This document shows, one piece after another, positions 35,256 through 43,473 of a stretch of 64,000 nucleotides of DNA. The first letter of the stretch is position 1, and every line of letters starts with the position of its first letter. Location of the stretch: the NCBI GenBank assembly GCA_964419605.1, contig CAYQQM010000001.1, positions 1 through 64,000 of the forward strand, given 5' to 3'. Origin of the DNA: JABFXX01 sp964419605 (GTDB lineage: Bacteria; Myxococcota_A; Polyangia; Haliangiales; Haliangiaceae). The position numbers and the translations under genes were made by a program. The notes under the pieces were generated by a model, which was not told the origin of the DNA, ran no database searches, and worked only from the letters and a program-made list of their open reading frames with translations.

Positions 35256-36130
35256 CGTCATCGGCGATCGCTCGACTGCGTGAGTTTCAGCGCCAATTTA
35301 CGTGCACCCTGCGGGTTCCGCTCGATGGAAGCAGCGGTTCGCTGCAAGCAACTCCCGACCGGTATGACAGCGAGCTGTGCGCCGCGGTGCGCGTCGCTCG
35401 CGGGTCGAGTGCCGCCGGTCGGCTCGGGGTTTACAACCGGCAGTATTGGTTCAGGCTATTTGGCGCACTACAAAACGAGTTCCGCCTGGCCACGGCTCTG
35501 CTCGGCGCGTGGTTTTTCAACGAGCTGGCAAGTCGCTATCTGCTCGCTCATCCGCCGCGAGGCCACGATCTAGCAACGATCGCCGACGGCTTTGCGGCGT
35601 TTGTGGCTAACGACGTATCTGATGCTGGTGTTGCCGTTGCAGAGCCGGCAGCAACCATCCCAAAACGCGCGTTCTTGGAAGCGATCCGAATCGACCTGGC
35701 ACATCGCGGTGTAACCACGGCAAGCGCAGTGTCGCCGCTGTCGGAGCTCAGAGCCGAACGACTCGAGGCAGCGCGGCTCGTGCCATCACCCACCGTTGTA
35801 CTCGTCGAAGAGAACTGGCCGCTGGTGGCACTGCGCCGCGACCTACCGCCCGATGTCAGCCGGCCGGTTCGCCTTGGGGCGCCGCTTCCGAGCCCGCAGA
35901 CCTGGGCGATCGCCCGCACTGCGGCCGGATTTCGCCTCGTTCGCCTCGAGCCGCTGCAAGCAAACCTGTTGCGCCAATTGTGCACGACTGCCATTGCCGA
36001 CGCACTGGCAAGCGTAGAGGCGGAATGCAGCCCAGAAGACGCCGAAGTCCTGATCGCCAATACAGCCGCGTGGTTGATACAGAGCGTAGAGCTCGGAATG
36101 TGGTCGGCTATCGTCGAGGACAGCCCATGA
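35252..36130 (+). CDS. DUF2063 family partner protein, MbnC/BufC-like
   Basis: The 292-residue protein has the DUF2063 N-terminal domain: LREFQRQFT opening and RLGVYNRQYWFRLFGALQNEFRLATALLG, followed by FFNELASRYLLAHPP. This is the region through which MbnC/BufC-type proteins join DUF692 enzymes and bind the leader part of the precursor peptide. The C-terminal half is more divergent but keeps repeated helical and beta stretches. Translation is coupled with both neighbours by ATGA overlaps, as expected for a heterodimeric enzyme. The label of DNA-binding sometimes given to this domain is unlikely to apply here. Confidence 0.85.
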   Translation: MTSSAIARLREFQRQFTCTLRVPLDGSSGSLQATPDRYDSELCAAVRVARGSSAAGRLGVYNRQYWFRLFGALQNEFRLATALLGAWFFNELASRYLLAHPPRGHDLATIADGFAAFVANDVSDAGVAVAEPAATIPKRAFLEAIRIDLAHRGVTTASAVSPLSELRAERLEAARLVPSPTVVLVEENWPLVALRRDLPPDVSRPVRLGAPLPSPQTWAIARTAAGFRLVRLEPLQANLLRQLCTTAIADALASVEAECSPEDAEVLIANTAAWLIQSVELGMWSAIVEDSP

Positions 36131-36576
36131 TCCGCGGACTTGCGCTCGCAGCAGCGCTAGTCGGATGCACGAACGCGGATGGCGAACTGGCAGTCCCCAG
36201 CCCGAACCCGGTAGCGTTTCGAACCAAGGTTTATCCGATATTGCTGGCCGATTGCGGGTTTCCTGCGTGCCACGGAGATCCGCGACGCTTCTTCACTGTG
36301 TTCGGTCCTGGCCGTACGCGACTCAACGCAACCACCGGGCCCTTTGATCCGGCTACCGCGGACGAACTCGCACAGACCTACACCCGCGCGCGATCGATGC
36401 TGCTTTCTCCCGACGGCGTTCGTCGATCGCCACTGCTGCGCAAGCCGCTGGCCGTTGCCGCAGGAGGCGCTGGGCATCGCGGTGACGACCTCTGGGGAGC
36501 TAGCGTTTTTGCAAGCAAATCCGACCCGCGATTTCAAACGCTGTTCTTCTGGGCGACGGAGCAGGCATCGCCATGA
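36127..36576 (+). CDS. Lipoprotein with CxxxxCH motif
   Basis: The ATG at 36127 overlaps the previous stop and gives 149 residues with lipobox LVGC near residue 13. The body contains YPILLADCGFPACHGDPRRFF. The CGFPACH has four residues between the Cys, a spacing known for some non-standard haem-c sites and frequent in myxobacterial and planctomycete cytochrome-like proteins. A helical C-terminal part carries conserved Arg and Pro. It is the third gene of the DUF692 operon and overlaps the fourth. A role as membrane-anchored redox or metal partner is plausible. Confidence 0.72.
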   Translation: MIRGLALAAALVGCTNADGELAVPSPNPVAFRTKVYPILLADCGFPACHGDPRRFFTVFGPGRTRLNATTGPFDPATADELAQTYTRARSMLLSPDGVRRSPLLRKPLAVAAGGAGHRGDDLWGASVFASKSDPRFQTLFFWATEQASP

Positions 36577-37253
36577 TCCGCATCGCAACCACGGTGTTAC
36601 TGATAAGCGGCGGAGCGCGAGCGTACGCATATTCGGACCCTTCCCGCTACGCACAGCAAGCAGAGCTCGGCGGCGGCGGCGGTCGGCACTTCACCGGCTC
36701 CCCGCAGGACGGATTCACGTGCGCGGTGTGCCATCGCGGTGGCGACGCACCCGTTTTGGAGATCCGCGGCCTGCCAGCGTTTTTTAAGCCAGGCTCGCGC
36801 TACGACGTCGAAGCTCGCTGGACTGCGGAAGCAGATGCTACAGCATCGATTGCACTTCAGCTCGAATTGATCACTGCGGATGGATCGCATCCGGATGTCG
36901 CAATCGCACCGTTGGAAGAACTTCCGGCAACGCAACGTTGCGACCAGCAGGCGGACGGCAATGCTGCGGTCTATGCGACAAACGTTGGCCGACGTCGTGT
37001 CATCGGTGTTGAGGATTGCGGAGCGAGTGCCGTAGGGTTTTCGTTCACCGCACCAGATGCCTCCGAGCTCGTGTTTGCGCTGGCTGCAGTACGCTCCGAT
37101 CGCTCCGGCACAACCGAAGGCGATGGCGTGTTTGATATGCGAACGACGCTTCGCGATCAGATACCGTCGAGTGGGTGCGCCGCTGGGGGCGATGCGCAGG
37201 CAGGCAGCGCATTCGCCATCGCTGCGCTCGTTGCGCGGCGTCGACGCAGGCGT
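36573..37253 (+). CDS. CxxCH protein with MYXO-CTERM-like tail; no in-frame stop found
   Basis: The first 227 residues look like a real protein: a signal peptide (about 1-20), a CAVCH haem-c site near residue 51, a beta-rich domain (about 65-200) and a tail GCAAGG, then a hydrophobic stretch, then six Arg, as in MYXO-CTERM sorting tails. The reading frame does not stop there. It runs on, antisense through the whole DUF3570 gene, and continues in frame into the DUF2271 lipoprotein, ending at 38972 (799 codons). The end given here is the last Arg codon. A lost stop, a sequencing error near 37253 or a true read-through are all possible. Confidence 0.65.
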
Positions 37254-38363
37254 TCACTCGGTCTCGACGGCAAACATACCGGTCAGCTCGAGCGCCCATA
37301 CGGACTGGAGGCCTACGAACGCAAGGTAGTCAAATCGACTGAGCGTGGAGCGCACACCGACGACGAGCGCGGCGTTGCTGTCAGCAAGCTCAAACCGATG
37401 CGTGAGCTCGCTTCCGAGCTCGTTGGAATAAAACGCCGACAACTTGCGATCGCGGGTCGCGTAGCCGTGGCTCAACGACAAATCAGCGTAGCGTTCGCGA
37501 TAGAACCGCGCGTCGCTCTGGGTGTAGTAGCGGTAGCGCAGGGTCAGCGTGGTGAGATCCGAAACTCGCCAAGCCGCGTCGGGAGCCACCGCGTGCGAAC
37601 GCAGCCCCCAGTTGTCGAAATAGAACCGGTATTCAAGGCCGGCCGAAACGGCGCGACCAAGCGCGTGACGGGCGCGTGCGTAGACGGCATGGCGAACGCG
37701 TCGATCGGGAACGTGCTCGGGTACGCAGAACGGCGTGCCGGCTGCACACATCGCGTCGTCTCCGATGGCGACGAACCGGTATGGACTTGCTTGATAGCCG
37801 TTGAGGAGTGTCGTTTCCCATGCCAGCTGGGCGATGGTCGCGCGGCTGAGCACTTGCGACACCGAGGCGCGCGCGCCGATGCCGTGCAGCGGTTGGCGAA
37901 AGAATGGGTCGCGCGATCGCCCTACCGTGTCGAGGCTGCCGAGCAGATCGAGTCCCAGTGTGGTGTTCCTACGCGCGACGTCGAGCTCTCCGCCGAGCAC
38001 CAATCCGTGCGACCAGTAGTCGGGCTCAAACGAATAGCGATATCGACTCACCAGACGAAAATTGCGACCCTCGTACCCAACTCCAGTGGTCGCTTCGTGG
38101 CGGAGTTCGCGAATGGCAGGAGTTGCCGCTGTGACGACATCGACCGAGGCACCGGTCCACGCATCGACCGTGTAGCCAGCTTGCGCGCTGATATTGCTCG
38201 CTTGGCCTTCGACTGCGATCGCGGGCGACAACACCCGCGTCGCATTGCTATCGGAGCGCCCGTACACGGTGGAAGTGACACGCGTCAGCCGATGCGGACC
38301 TCCTGCGCAGTTGGCGATTGCGATCAAACCAAACGTTGCGATTACCGCTTTGCGCCATTGCAC
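37254..38363 (-). CDS. DUF3570 family outer membrane porin-like protein
   Basis: The 369-residue protein has a short lipoprotein-like signal (lipobox ANCA) and a beta-barrel body with the DUF3570 signature near the start (WTGASVDVVTAATP) and alternating aromatic strands (RLVSRYRYSFEPDYWSHGL, LEYRFYFDNWGL, LRYRYYTQSDARFY). DUF3570 proteins occur with DUF4266 and DUF2271 genes in many Gram-negative genomes, and their role is not established. The start codon GTG at 38363 abuts the GTG of the divergent DUF2271 gene inside a CACGTG. Its 3' end meets the end of the preceding MYXO-CTERM-like gene head-on. Confidence 0.82.
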   Translation of the reverse strand: MQWRKAVIATFGLIAIANCAGGPHRLTRVTSTVYGRSDSNATRVLSPAIAVEGQASNISAQAGYTVDAWTGASVDVVTAATPAIRELRHEATTGVGYEGRNFRLVSRYRYSFEPDYWSHGLVLGGELDVARRNTTLGLDLLGSLDTVGRSRDPFFRQPLHGIGARASVSQVLSRATIAQLAWETTLLNGYQASPYRFVAIGDDAMCAAGTPFCVPEHVPDRRVRHAVYARARHALGRAVSAGLEYRFYFDNWGLRSHAVAPDAAWRVSDLTTLTLRYRYYTQSDARFYRERYADLSLSHGYATRDRKLSAFYSNELGSELTHRFELADSNAALVVGVRSTLSRFDYLAFVGLQSVWALELTGMFAVETE

Positions 38364-38972
38364 GTGCGCATATTGTCATTCGCGAGTTCGCTGTCAATGA
38401 TTACCGCGCTGGTTGTCAGTAGTGCGACAGGCTGTTTTCAACCTCGCTCCAACGACGATGAATCTGGAGATGCCGCGACTCGGCCGACGGAGCTATTTCA
38501 ACCCCAAGGAGAAACGGTTCCGCCACCGATCTGCCCGGATGATCCGTCGCCGCTAACAGCGATGCAAATTCACGTGCGAACCTCCTCTGCAGGTGGACGG
38601 TTCGCGCCGCGCAACGTCGGTGCGATTTGGATCGAGCGCAGCGACGGCACATTTGTAAAAACTGTCGCTCGCTGGGGTACGGTGCGCGCAAAATGGCTCA
38701 AGCGATTTGTCGCTGCCTCGGCCGGCAGTGTCGTCGACGCCGTTACCGGACCCACTCTGTTGTCACACCAGACGCATGATGTCCGCTGGAGCCTAACTGG
38801 TCCGGATCGTTGCGAGGTGCCGAGCGGTGACTACCGCGTGGTGTTCGAGCTCACCGATCGAAACGGCATGGGGCCCGCGTTGGAGGTGCCGTTTGCGAAA
38901 GGCGTGACACCTCGTACCACAATGCCGCTAGACGACACGTATTTTCACGATGTCGTCCTGAACGTTGAATAG
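38364..38972 (+). CDS. DUF2271 domain lipoprotein
   Basis: With GTG 38364 as start the 202-residue protein has a normal lipoprotein signal with Cys near residue 24 (SATGC); ATG 38397 would leave only about 13 residues before that Cys. The C-terminal 130 residues match DUF2271: NVGAIWIERSDGTFVKTVA, WLKRF, VVDAVTGPT, VRWSLTGPD and GDYRVVFELTD. The family is periplasmic and often lies beside ApbE, DUF4266 or DUF3570 genes in redox clusters. The region after the lipobox contains a 39-bp sequence repeated upstream of the TetR gene (45516-45554). Confidence 0.78.
   Translation: MRILSFASSLSMITALVVSSATGCFQPRSNDDESGDAATRPTELFQPQGETVPPPICPDDPSPLTAMQIHVRTSSAGGRFAPRNVGAIWIERSDGTFVKTVARWGTVRAKWLKRFVAASAGSVVDAVTGPTLLSHQTHDVRWSLTGPDRCEVPSGDYRVVFELTDRNGMGPALEVPFAKGVTPRTTMPLDDTYFHDVVLNVE
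38493..38531. repeat. 39-bp repeat shared with 45516-45554, copy 1
   Basis: The sequence begins CTATTTCAACCCCAAGGAGAAA and is nearly identical, with about three mismatches, to a stretch upstream of the TetR gene. Both encode LFQPQGE-x-VP-x-PI in the plus frame. Here it is inside the DUF2271 lipoprotein gene. Confidence 0.75.
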
Positions 38973-39003
38973 CCAATCATCAATCAAAACTCAAAAGGAA
39001 GAT

Positions 39004-39810
39004 ATGACTACGAAGAAAACTCTCGACTCGACATCTTTACCAGTAACCCAACAACCATCGAGCCGATTGTGGGCAGCCGCACTATCGGGACTTGTGGGGC
39101 TCGGCGGTGGATGCGGCGGTTCTCCCACCGCACAGTCCGATCCCGACGGCGCCGCCCCGGATGCCCCAGCGGCAACCGACAAAGTGATTAGCGAGGTCGA
39201 GGGCTATCATACCTATGCGGAATTGACCGCGATGTGCGACGCACGCGGCGGTTACACGCAGATCACAGCAGCCTGCGCGGGAATGAACTCGTGCGCTGGC
39301 TTTTCGTACGGCGACTGGGATCCTGGCGTACTCACTGAGCACAGCTGTAACGCTGTCAACGGATGCAATGGCATTTCGTGCGTGGTCCTACCTGCGGACT
39401 CCGGCAAGCAACCCATGGATATTTTGAGCGCACCGGAGGTAAAAGGCGAGCCGCCGCCTTGCGGCAACTGTCACGCGGATCACAGCGGCGATAAGCCGGA
39501 CTACACGACGTTTAAAGTCTGGGTACTTCCCGACTCGACACGAACACTCGCGAACTGGCTCGACGTGCCAGCGTCTGCGCAAGCGCGCACGATCGCATTT
39601 GGCAAAGTCGGTCAATACGCAGACGGTGCCGCGTACCGCCACATGGACGGCTATCACAAGTTGTATTCGCGAGCGGAAATCGAACGCCTCGTCGGCTACA
39701 TCCGCACACAGACGAAAATTCAAGTCGAAAAGATCAAGATCGCAGATCCGCTCAGCGCCGCGTTTCAGCCCGCGACGCGTTCGCGTTCGAGAAATCGCCG
39801 CCCTCGCTGA
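39004..39810 (+). CDS. Secreted Cys-motif protein with haem-c site; candidate substrate of the DUF692/DUF2063 pair
   Basis: ATG 39004 has a strong AAGGAAG ribosome site and gives 268 residues. A signal segment with lipobox LGGGC (Cys37) is followed by an acidic Ala/Pro spacer. Next come two copies of a C-x-x-x-N-x-C-x-G motif: CAGMNSCAG (Cys91, Cys97) and CNAVNGCNG (Cys115, Cys121), with an extra Cys126. A haem-c site CGNCH (143-147) and a helical cytochrome-like C-terminus follow. The C-x-G-x-N-x-C-x-G pattern recalls bufferin precursors of the BufA2 type, whose Cys residues are modified by DUF692/DUF2063 enzymes. If modified, this would be a far larger precursor with a built-in haem domain. 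It could also be an ordinary cytochrome with disulphides. Confidence 0.72.
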   Translation: MTTKKTLDSTSLPVTQQPSSRLWAAALSGLVGLGGGCGGSPTAQSDPDGAAPDAPAATDKVISEVEGYHTYAELTAMCDARGGYTQITAACAGMNSCAGFSYGDWDPGVLTEHSCNAVNGCNGISCVVLPADSGKQPMDILSAPEVKGEPPPCGNCHADHSGDKPDYTTFKVWVLPDSTRTLANWLDVPASAQARTIAFGKVGQYADGAAYRHMDGYHKLYSRAEIERLVGYIRTQTKIQVEKIKIADPLSAAFQPATRSRSRNRRPR

Positions 39811-39821
39811 ATGGGGCCAAG

Positions 39822-40470
39822 AGCCTGCGAGGTCGGCGTGGCCGTACCTTCCATCGCCCCTTGGCGACGACCTACCAACTCGCAGGACCACGGTCGCCAC
39901 GGGCGGAGGGATCACACAATAGTTCGCGCGCGTGCAGTCGATGTCGAGCGACGCAGCCGGAGTCGACCACGGATAGGCGCGCTGTTCGCTACCACCTACT
40001 GCGGCGTAGTTCCACTCCGCTTCAGTCGGCAGAAAGCCGCCGTCCCACGCGCAGAAGGCAAATGCTTCGTACCAAGTGATGCAGTTTACCGGCAATGCTT
40101 CGTTTGCGCCGGGAGCGTCGGTCCATGAATAGGCTAACGGGTCGCACTTGAGGGCGACAAGAAGTGCGGTGGTGTCTGGAGCTAAACTTGCGCTCCAACT
40201 CGTATCCCAGCCACCTTGGCGAAGCGTGCCGTTCAGCGATCGCCCGCCCGCACCGATCGGAGGCGGATTCTGTTGCGTGCCCATACCGGCTTCCACAAAC
40301 CGCCGGAACCGGCCAACGGTGATTTCGTACGTGTCGAGGCGGATGTCACTCACCGTTGCAGGCGCAGTCATGTCGGCATACACGCCGTCGCTGCCAACGT
40401 CGAAGCTGCGGTAGTATGTGCCGCCGGGCAAGGCGGATCCAATCCTGAGCAGGCGGCGAAGAGCGGCGCA
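39822..40470 (-). pseudogene. Decayed formylglycine-enzyme-like (SUMF1 fold) protein gene
   Basis: The minus frame encodes a clear FGE-fold fragment: PGGTYYRSFD, LDTYEITVGRFRRFVEAG, LPVNCITWYEAFAFCAWDGGFLPTEAEWNYAA and DGRYGHADLAG. The expected signal peptide and N-terminus are missing or frameshifted. The C-terminus breaks off right after DLAG, where intact members continue with N-V-W-E-W. The frame then runs on into unrelated sequence antisense to the cytochrome-like gene. It is a truncated remnant and differs from the two FGE-like genes at 4727-6367. Confidence 0.75.
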
Positions 40471-40876
40471 ACGTCGCGATGGCGCTTGTGTTGATCGCGG
40501 GCGAGGATCACGCTCGGCGACATGCACCAGAAGGCAAGAATCATCGACCCACGCGCGGTAGAGATCGCCGATCTGCTCGATCGCGAGATCGCTGCGCGGC
40601 TCGGCCCGCACAGCACGTTCGCGCAGCGGAAGGAGATGGCGGTCGCGTAATCGCGGAACTACAGGTGGCCACGGCCAAGGACGAGGGATGTGCCTGCGCT
40701 AATGCAGCATCGTCGGTTGTCGCCGGGGGTCCAGCACAAATCCGCTGCTGACGATCGCTGTCTGCCCTACGTGGGCTCGTCGACGAGACATCTACTCATG
40801 ACGGTGCTGCGAGCCGTAGCGGATGCCCCTGGGTGCGAAAAACGACCGCACTTGGCCGCAAGAAGCATCTTCTAGG
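40471..40876. other. Intergenic region with a possible short gene relic
   Basis: A plus-frame stretch at about 40521-40651 reads as a charged helix (DPRAVEIADLLDREIAARLG) and stops after about 43 codons. It may be the remains of a larger gene, but I cannot name the family. The rest of the region shows no convincing coding sequence. Confidence 0.35.
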
Positions 40877-42514
40877 ATGCCTTTGATGAGAACGACAGGG
40901 TGCGACAATTTGTTTCAAGCCAGTGAACACCGTCCCGAACACGTGCAGACCTTAGGCGCGCGCGGGCACGTTCATCAGCGCGGCTCGCGCCTGGCGACGA
41001 CAACACTCATGGTGGTTTGCGTGGGTGCGGCCTGCGGCGACAACCGGCTCAGCCGCGTCGACCCTGACAGTAGCGTCGGCGCAGACGGTTCGGCACCGGA
41101 CAGCGACGAGGGTACCCTTCAAGGGGTTCCGCTAGCGTTCGTCGCCAATCAAGACGATACCACGCTGACAACGATTCGCCTCGACGGCAAGGGTACACCG
41201 GTCGTCAATACGCTGCCGATCGGCCCCCCACAATCCGACGCAATCGGAGGAATGGCTTTTTCCTCTGGTGAATGGCTCTTTGTCACAAACACCGCCGCAA
41301 ACTGGGTGGCGACCATTGATCCGCGCGGAAGACTCCCCATCTTTGAGGAATACCTGACAGCAAACAAAGAAAACCCACTCGTAAAAATCGGCCGGAGGCC
41401 GACGCGCATCTACCGCGACTCCGTCGACAAGGAGGTGGTCTGGACCCTCAACGAAGGAGACCCAGTCACGGGGATCGATGCGATTGGCGATTGTACGCGT
41501 GGCGGATCTGTCTCCGTGCTCCACAACAGCCATCTAGGCGCTGGAGGCAAAGGCCCACACGTCATGTCGAAGGTTTGCCTCGATGGAAAGGGGCCTCACG
41601 ATATTGCATTTCTCAAGCCATCGGGTCCTCGGCAAGAACTGGCACTGGTCTCCAGCAAAGCAACCGGGATCGTCAATGTGCTGTTGCCGATTTCAGGGAC
41701 CGGCGGCAGCGTCGCGTGGGGGGCGTTTCCAGGTAGCTACGACCTCTGCGACTCTGCCAAAGAAGTGCGGCTCGGGCATTCGCCCTGCGATGCAGTTCCG
41801 ACTACACCAAACCACGCGTCACCGATCGGAATTGTTTGGTCAAACGCCACAGAAAAATTCTATTGCTACTTGTCCGGATATCAGCAGGTCGCCGAGCTCG
41901 ACCCCCAAACGCTCACAATCTCTCGACGAATCGAGGTCGGCGCGTTTCAGAATGCGGAAATCGTGCCGGGTGGCCGATTTCTCCTTCTAATCGGGGTGGA
42001 TGAAATCACAGATCCAGCGACGATCCGGGGAACGGTCGCGTCTCTAGACCTGACCGTATTGCCGGCGACTGTCGTGGCAATGCCGATCGACAACATCCGT
42101 CCCCGGCAATTCCGTTTTACCCCGGATGGAAAACGCCTCTATATCGCACTGGCCAATGACCCAGTCGGGCTAACATCCGAGCAAGCAGCCGCGCTGAAGA
42201 CCGACAAGATCCTCGAACTCGATACGAAGCATCTTCCAGTTGTCACAACCGTACGAGAAATCGAGTTGCCGGCAGTGGGACCGCTCGGCGTACACGGTTT
42301 GGACGTTTGGACGACTGCTTCAAATGGACCCGCATCGGCCACGGGAATCGTTGTAACCAATGCTCAGAACGGTTCCGTTGGAACGGTGTCTCTCATCGAT
42401 CCGGGAACCGGAGCGATCACAGCGACGATTCCGGTTGGCAAGAATCCCAAGCAGATCGTTGTTTACTACACGGGTCTCGCAGCTAGCGATATGCAAGCGA
42501 CACCCACCTGGTAA
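40877..42514 (+). CDS. Beta-propeller lipoprotein
   Basis: The protein is about 545 residues with a signal peptide ending in lipobox VGAAC. The start is uncertain: ATG 40877, ATG 40886 and GTG 40943 are all possible, the last giving the most normal signal length. The body has repeated blades with PLAFVANQDDTTLTTI, EWLFVTNTAANWVATID, RQFRFTPDGKRLYIALAND and VSLIDPGTGAITATIPVGKNPKQIVV, typical of YncE-like or cytochrome-cd1-type seven-bladed propellers. No haem motif is present. It is probably a surface or periplasmic binding protein. Confidence 0.78.
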   Translation: MPLMRTTGCDNLFQASEHRPEHVQTLGARGHVHQRGSRLATTTLMVVCVGAACGDNRLSRVDPDSSVGADGSAPDSDEGTLQGVPLAFVANQDDTTLTTIRLDGKGTPVVNTLPIGPPQSDAIGGMAFSSGEWLFVTNTAANWVATIDPRGRLPIFEEYLTANKENPLVKIGRRPTRIYRDSVDKEVVWTLNEGDPVTGIDAIGDCTRGGSVSVLHNSHLGAGGKGPHVMSKVCLDGKGPHDIAFLKPSGPRQELALVSSKATGIVNVLLPISGTGGSVAWGAFPGSYDLCDSAKEVRLGHSPCDAVPTTPNHASPIGIVWSNATEKFYCYLSGYQQVAELDPQTLTISRRIEVGAFQNAEIVPGGRFLLLIGVDEITDPATIRGTVASLDLTVLPATVVAMPIDNIRPRQFRFTPDGKRLYIALANDPVGLTSEQAAALKTDKILELDTKHLPVVTTVREIELPAVGPLGVHGLDVWTTASNGPASATGIVVTNAQNGSVGTVSLIDPGTGAITATIPVGKNPKQIVVYYTGLAASDMQATPTW

Positions 42515-42557
42515 CGCGCATTGGCGTTCAGGGCGAATGCACCGCGAGAGAGAGGTT

Positions 42558-42577
42558 ACGGGGCGCTGTCGCCCCGT
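42558..42577 (+). terminator. Possible terminator hairpin after the propeller gene
   Basis: ACGGGGCG and CGCCCCGT form an 8-bp perfect stem around a CTGT loop 44 bp after the stop codon. A proper U tract is lacking (GATTTTGC lies 13 bases downstream), so intrinsic termination is only possible. Confidence 0.35.
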
Positions 42578-42657
42578 GCTGGCGTGATTTTGCGGGGCAA
42601 CCAGGTGCGAAAATTCGCCGCGGTACCGCATCGGCGTGCGGCGGCTAGAGTCGCCGC

Positions 42658-43092
42658 GTGCGTTTCGCTATCTGCGGCCTCGGACTTTTTGTTGCCATCC
42701 TCACGGGGTGCCAGGAACACCAGGATCGCGTTGGCGATCTTGAGGAGCGACTGCTTGCCCCATGCTGCTTGCGGCAATCGCTGCGCGACCACGAATCGCC
42801 GCTCGCAACCCAACTTCGCGCTGAAATCCGCGAAAGGATGGCTGCCGGTGAGTCAACCGCGCAGATCGAGAATGCGTTTGTTCAGCGCTTTGGGGAAAGG
42901 GTACTCGCGCTCCCGGCCGGAGAAGATCCGCGCTGGATCGTCGGTGTTTCTGGCGCTGCTGCGGTCGGTATCGGCGCCGTGGGACTCGGGTTCTTGCTCC
43001 GTCGGCGTCGCTCGTCCGTTCCACCGAGGCCGCGCCCAGAAAATCCCCATGACAGCGAGCGCCTCGACGACGAACTTGCTCATGTCGATTGA
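42658..43092 (+). CDS. CcmH-like cytochrome c biogenesis protein, lipoprotein form
   Basis: The 144-residue protein starts with GTG and has a signal peptide with lipobox LTGC near 18. Residues 30-95 match CcmH/CcmL: LLAPCCLRQSLRDHESPLATQLRAEIRERMAAGESTAQIENAFVQRFGERVLALP. A membrane helix (about 97-113) and a basic tail follow. CcmH reduces apocytochrome cysteines before haem attachment. Here the usual CxxC is replaced by adjacent Cys (PCC), a variant that would need different redox chemistry. It lies near two cytochrome-type lipoprotein genes, which fits a maturation role. Confidence 0.8.
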   Translation: MRFAICGLGLFVAILTGCQEHQDRVGDLEERLLAPCCLRQSLRDHESPLATQLRAEIRERMAAGESTAQIENAFVQRFGERVLALPAGEDPRWIVGVSGAAAVGIGAVGLGFLLRRRRSSVPPRPRPENPHDSERLDDELAHVD

Positions 43093-43149
43093 TCGGTGTT
43101 CCGTTCGCGCGCCAGTGTGTTTGACGATAAAATCGCGACGGCGACTCGA

Positions 43150-43438
43150 ACAAGTAGGTGTAAGCCAGCGCAACGCACGATGTGCACACCATGCGCAAAC
43201 GCGCCGAACGCAGCGCGACGTTTGCGGGGCTGAGGTTGTTGTTCGGCATTCTTTGCGCGAATTCATCGCAGTCAGGCGTGCAAAAAACCGTCATCAACGA
43301 GGCCAGCCGCACCTCGTAGTTTTGTTTAACAGCTCGTGCAGCCTGCGCGACGCTGGTGTGAATTGTCGAACTGCTCGCAATGGGACGACCGGACGTCGTC
43401 GGCGCTACCACCACTTGAACGTCGAAGGAAATACTCAT
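43150..43438 (-). pseudogene. Decayed small gene, copy 1
   Basis: A minus frame starting at ATG 43438 encodes SSTIHTSVAQAARAVKQNY, DEFAQRM and LSPANVAL, after which the sequence shifts frame relative to the related copy at 48618-48900. At the DNA level both copies share GAATTCGCGCAAAGAATG and CCCGCAAAC-TCGCGCTG. Because each copy is shifted at a different place, both are probably broken versions of a family of about 90 residues. It lies just downstream of the haem-c lipoprotein operon. Confidence 0.55.
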
Positions 43439-43473
43439 GATCAAGTAGCGGGGAATAACGTTCTCCTGCGCGG

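Noticed and set aside
35980..36126. Longer start for the CxxxxCH lipoprotein at 35980
   Set aside because: The extra codons lie inside the DUF2063 gene and are Arg-rich; the ATG at 36127 gives a lipobox and an ATGA overlap.
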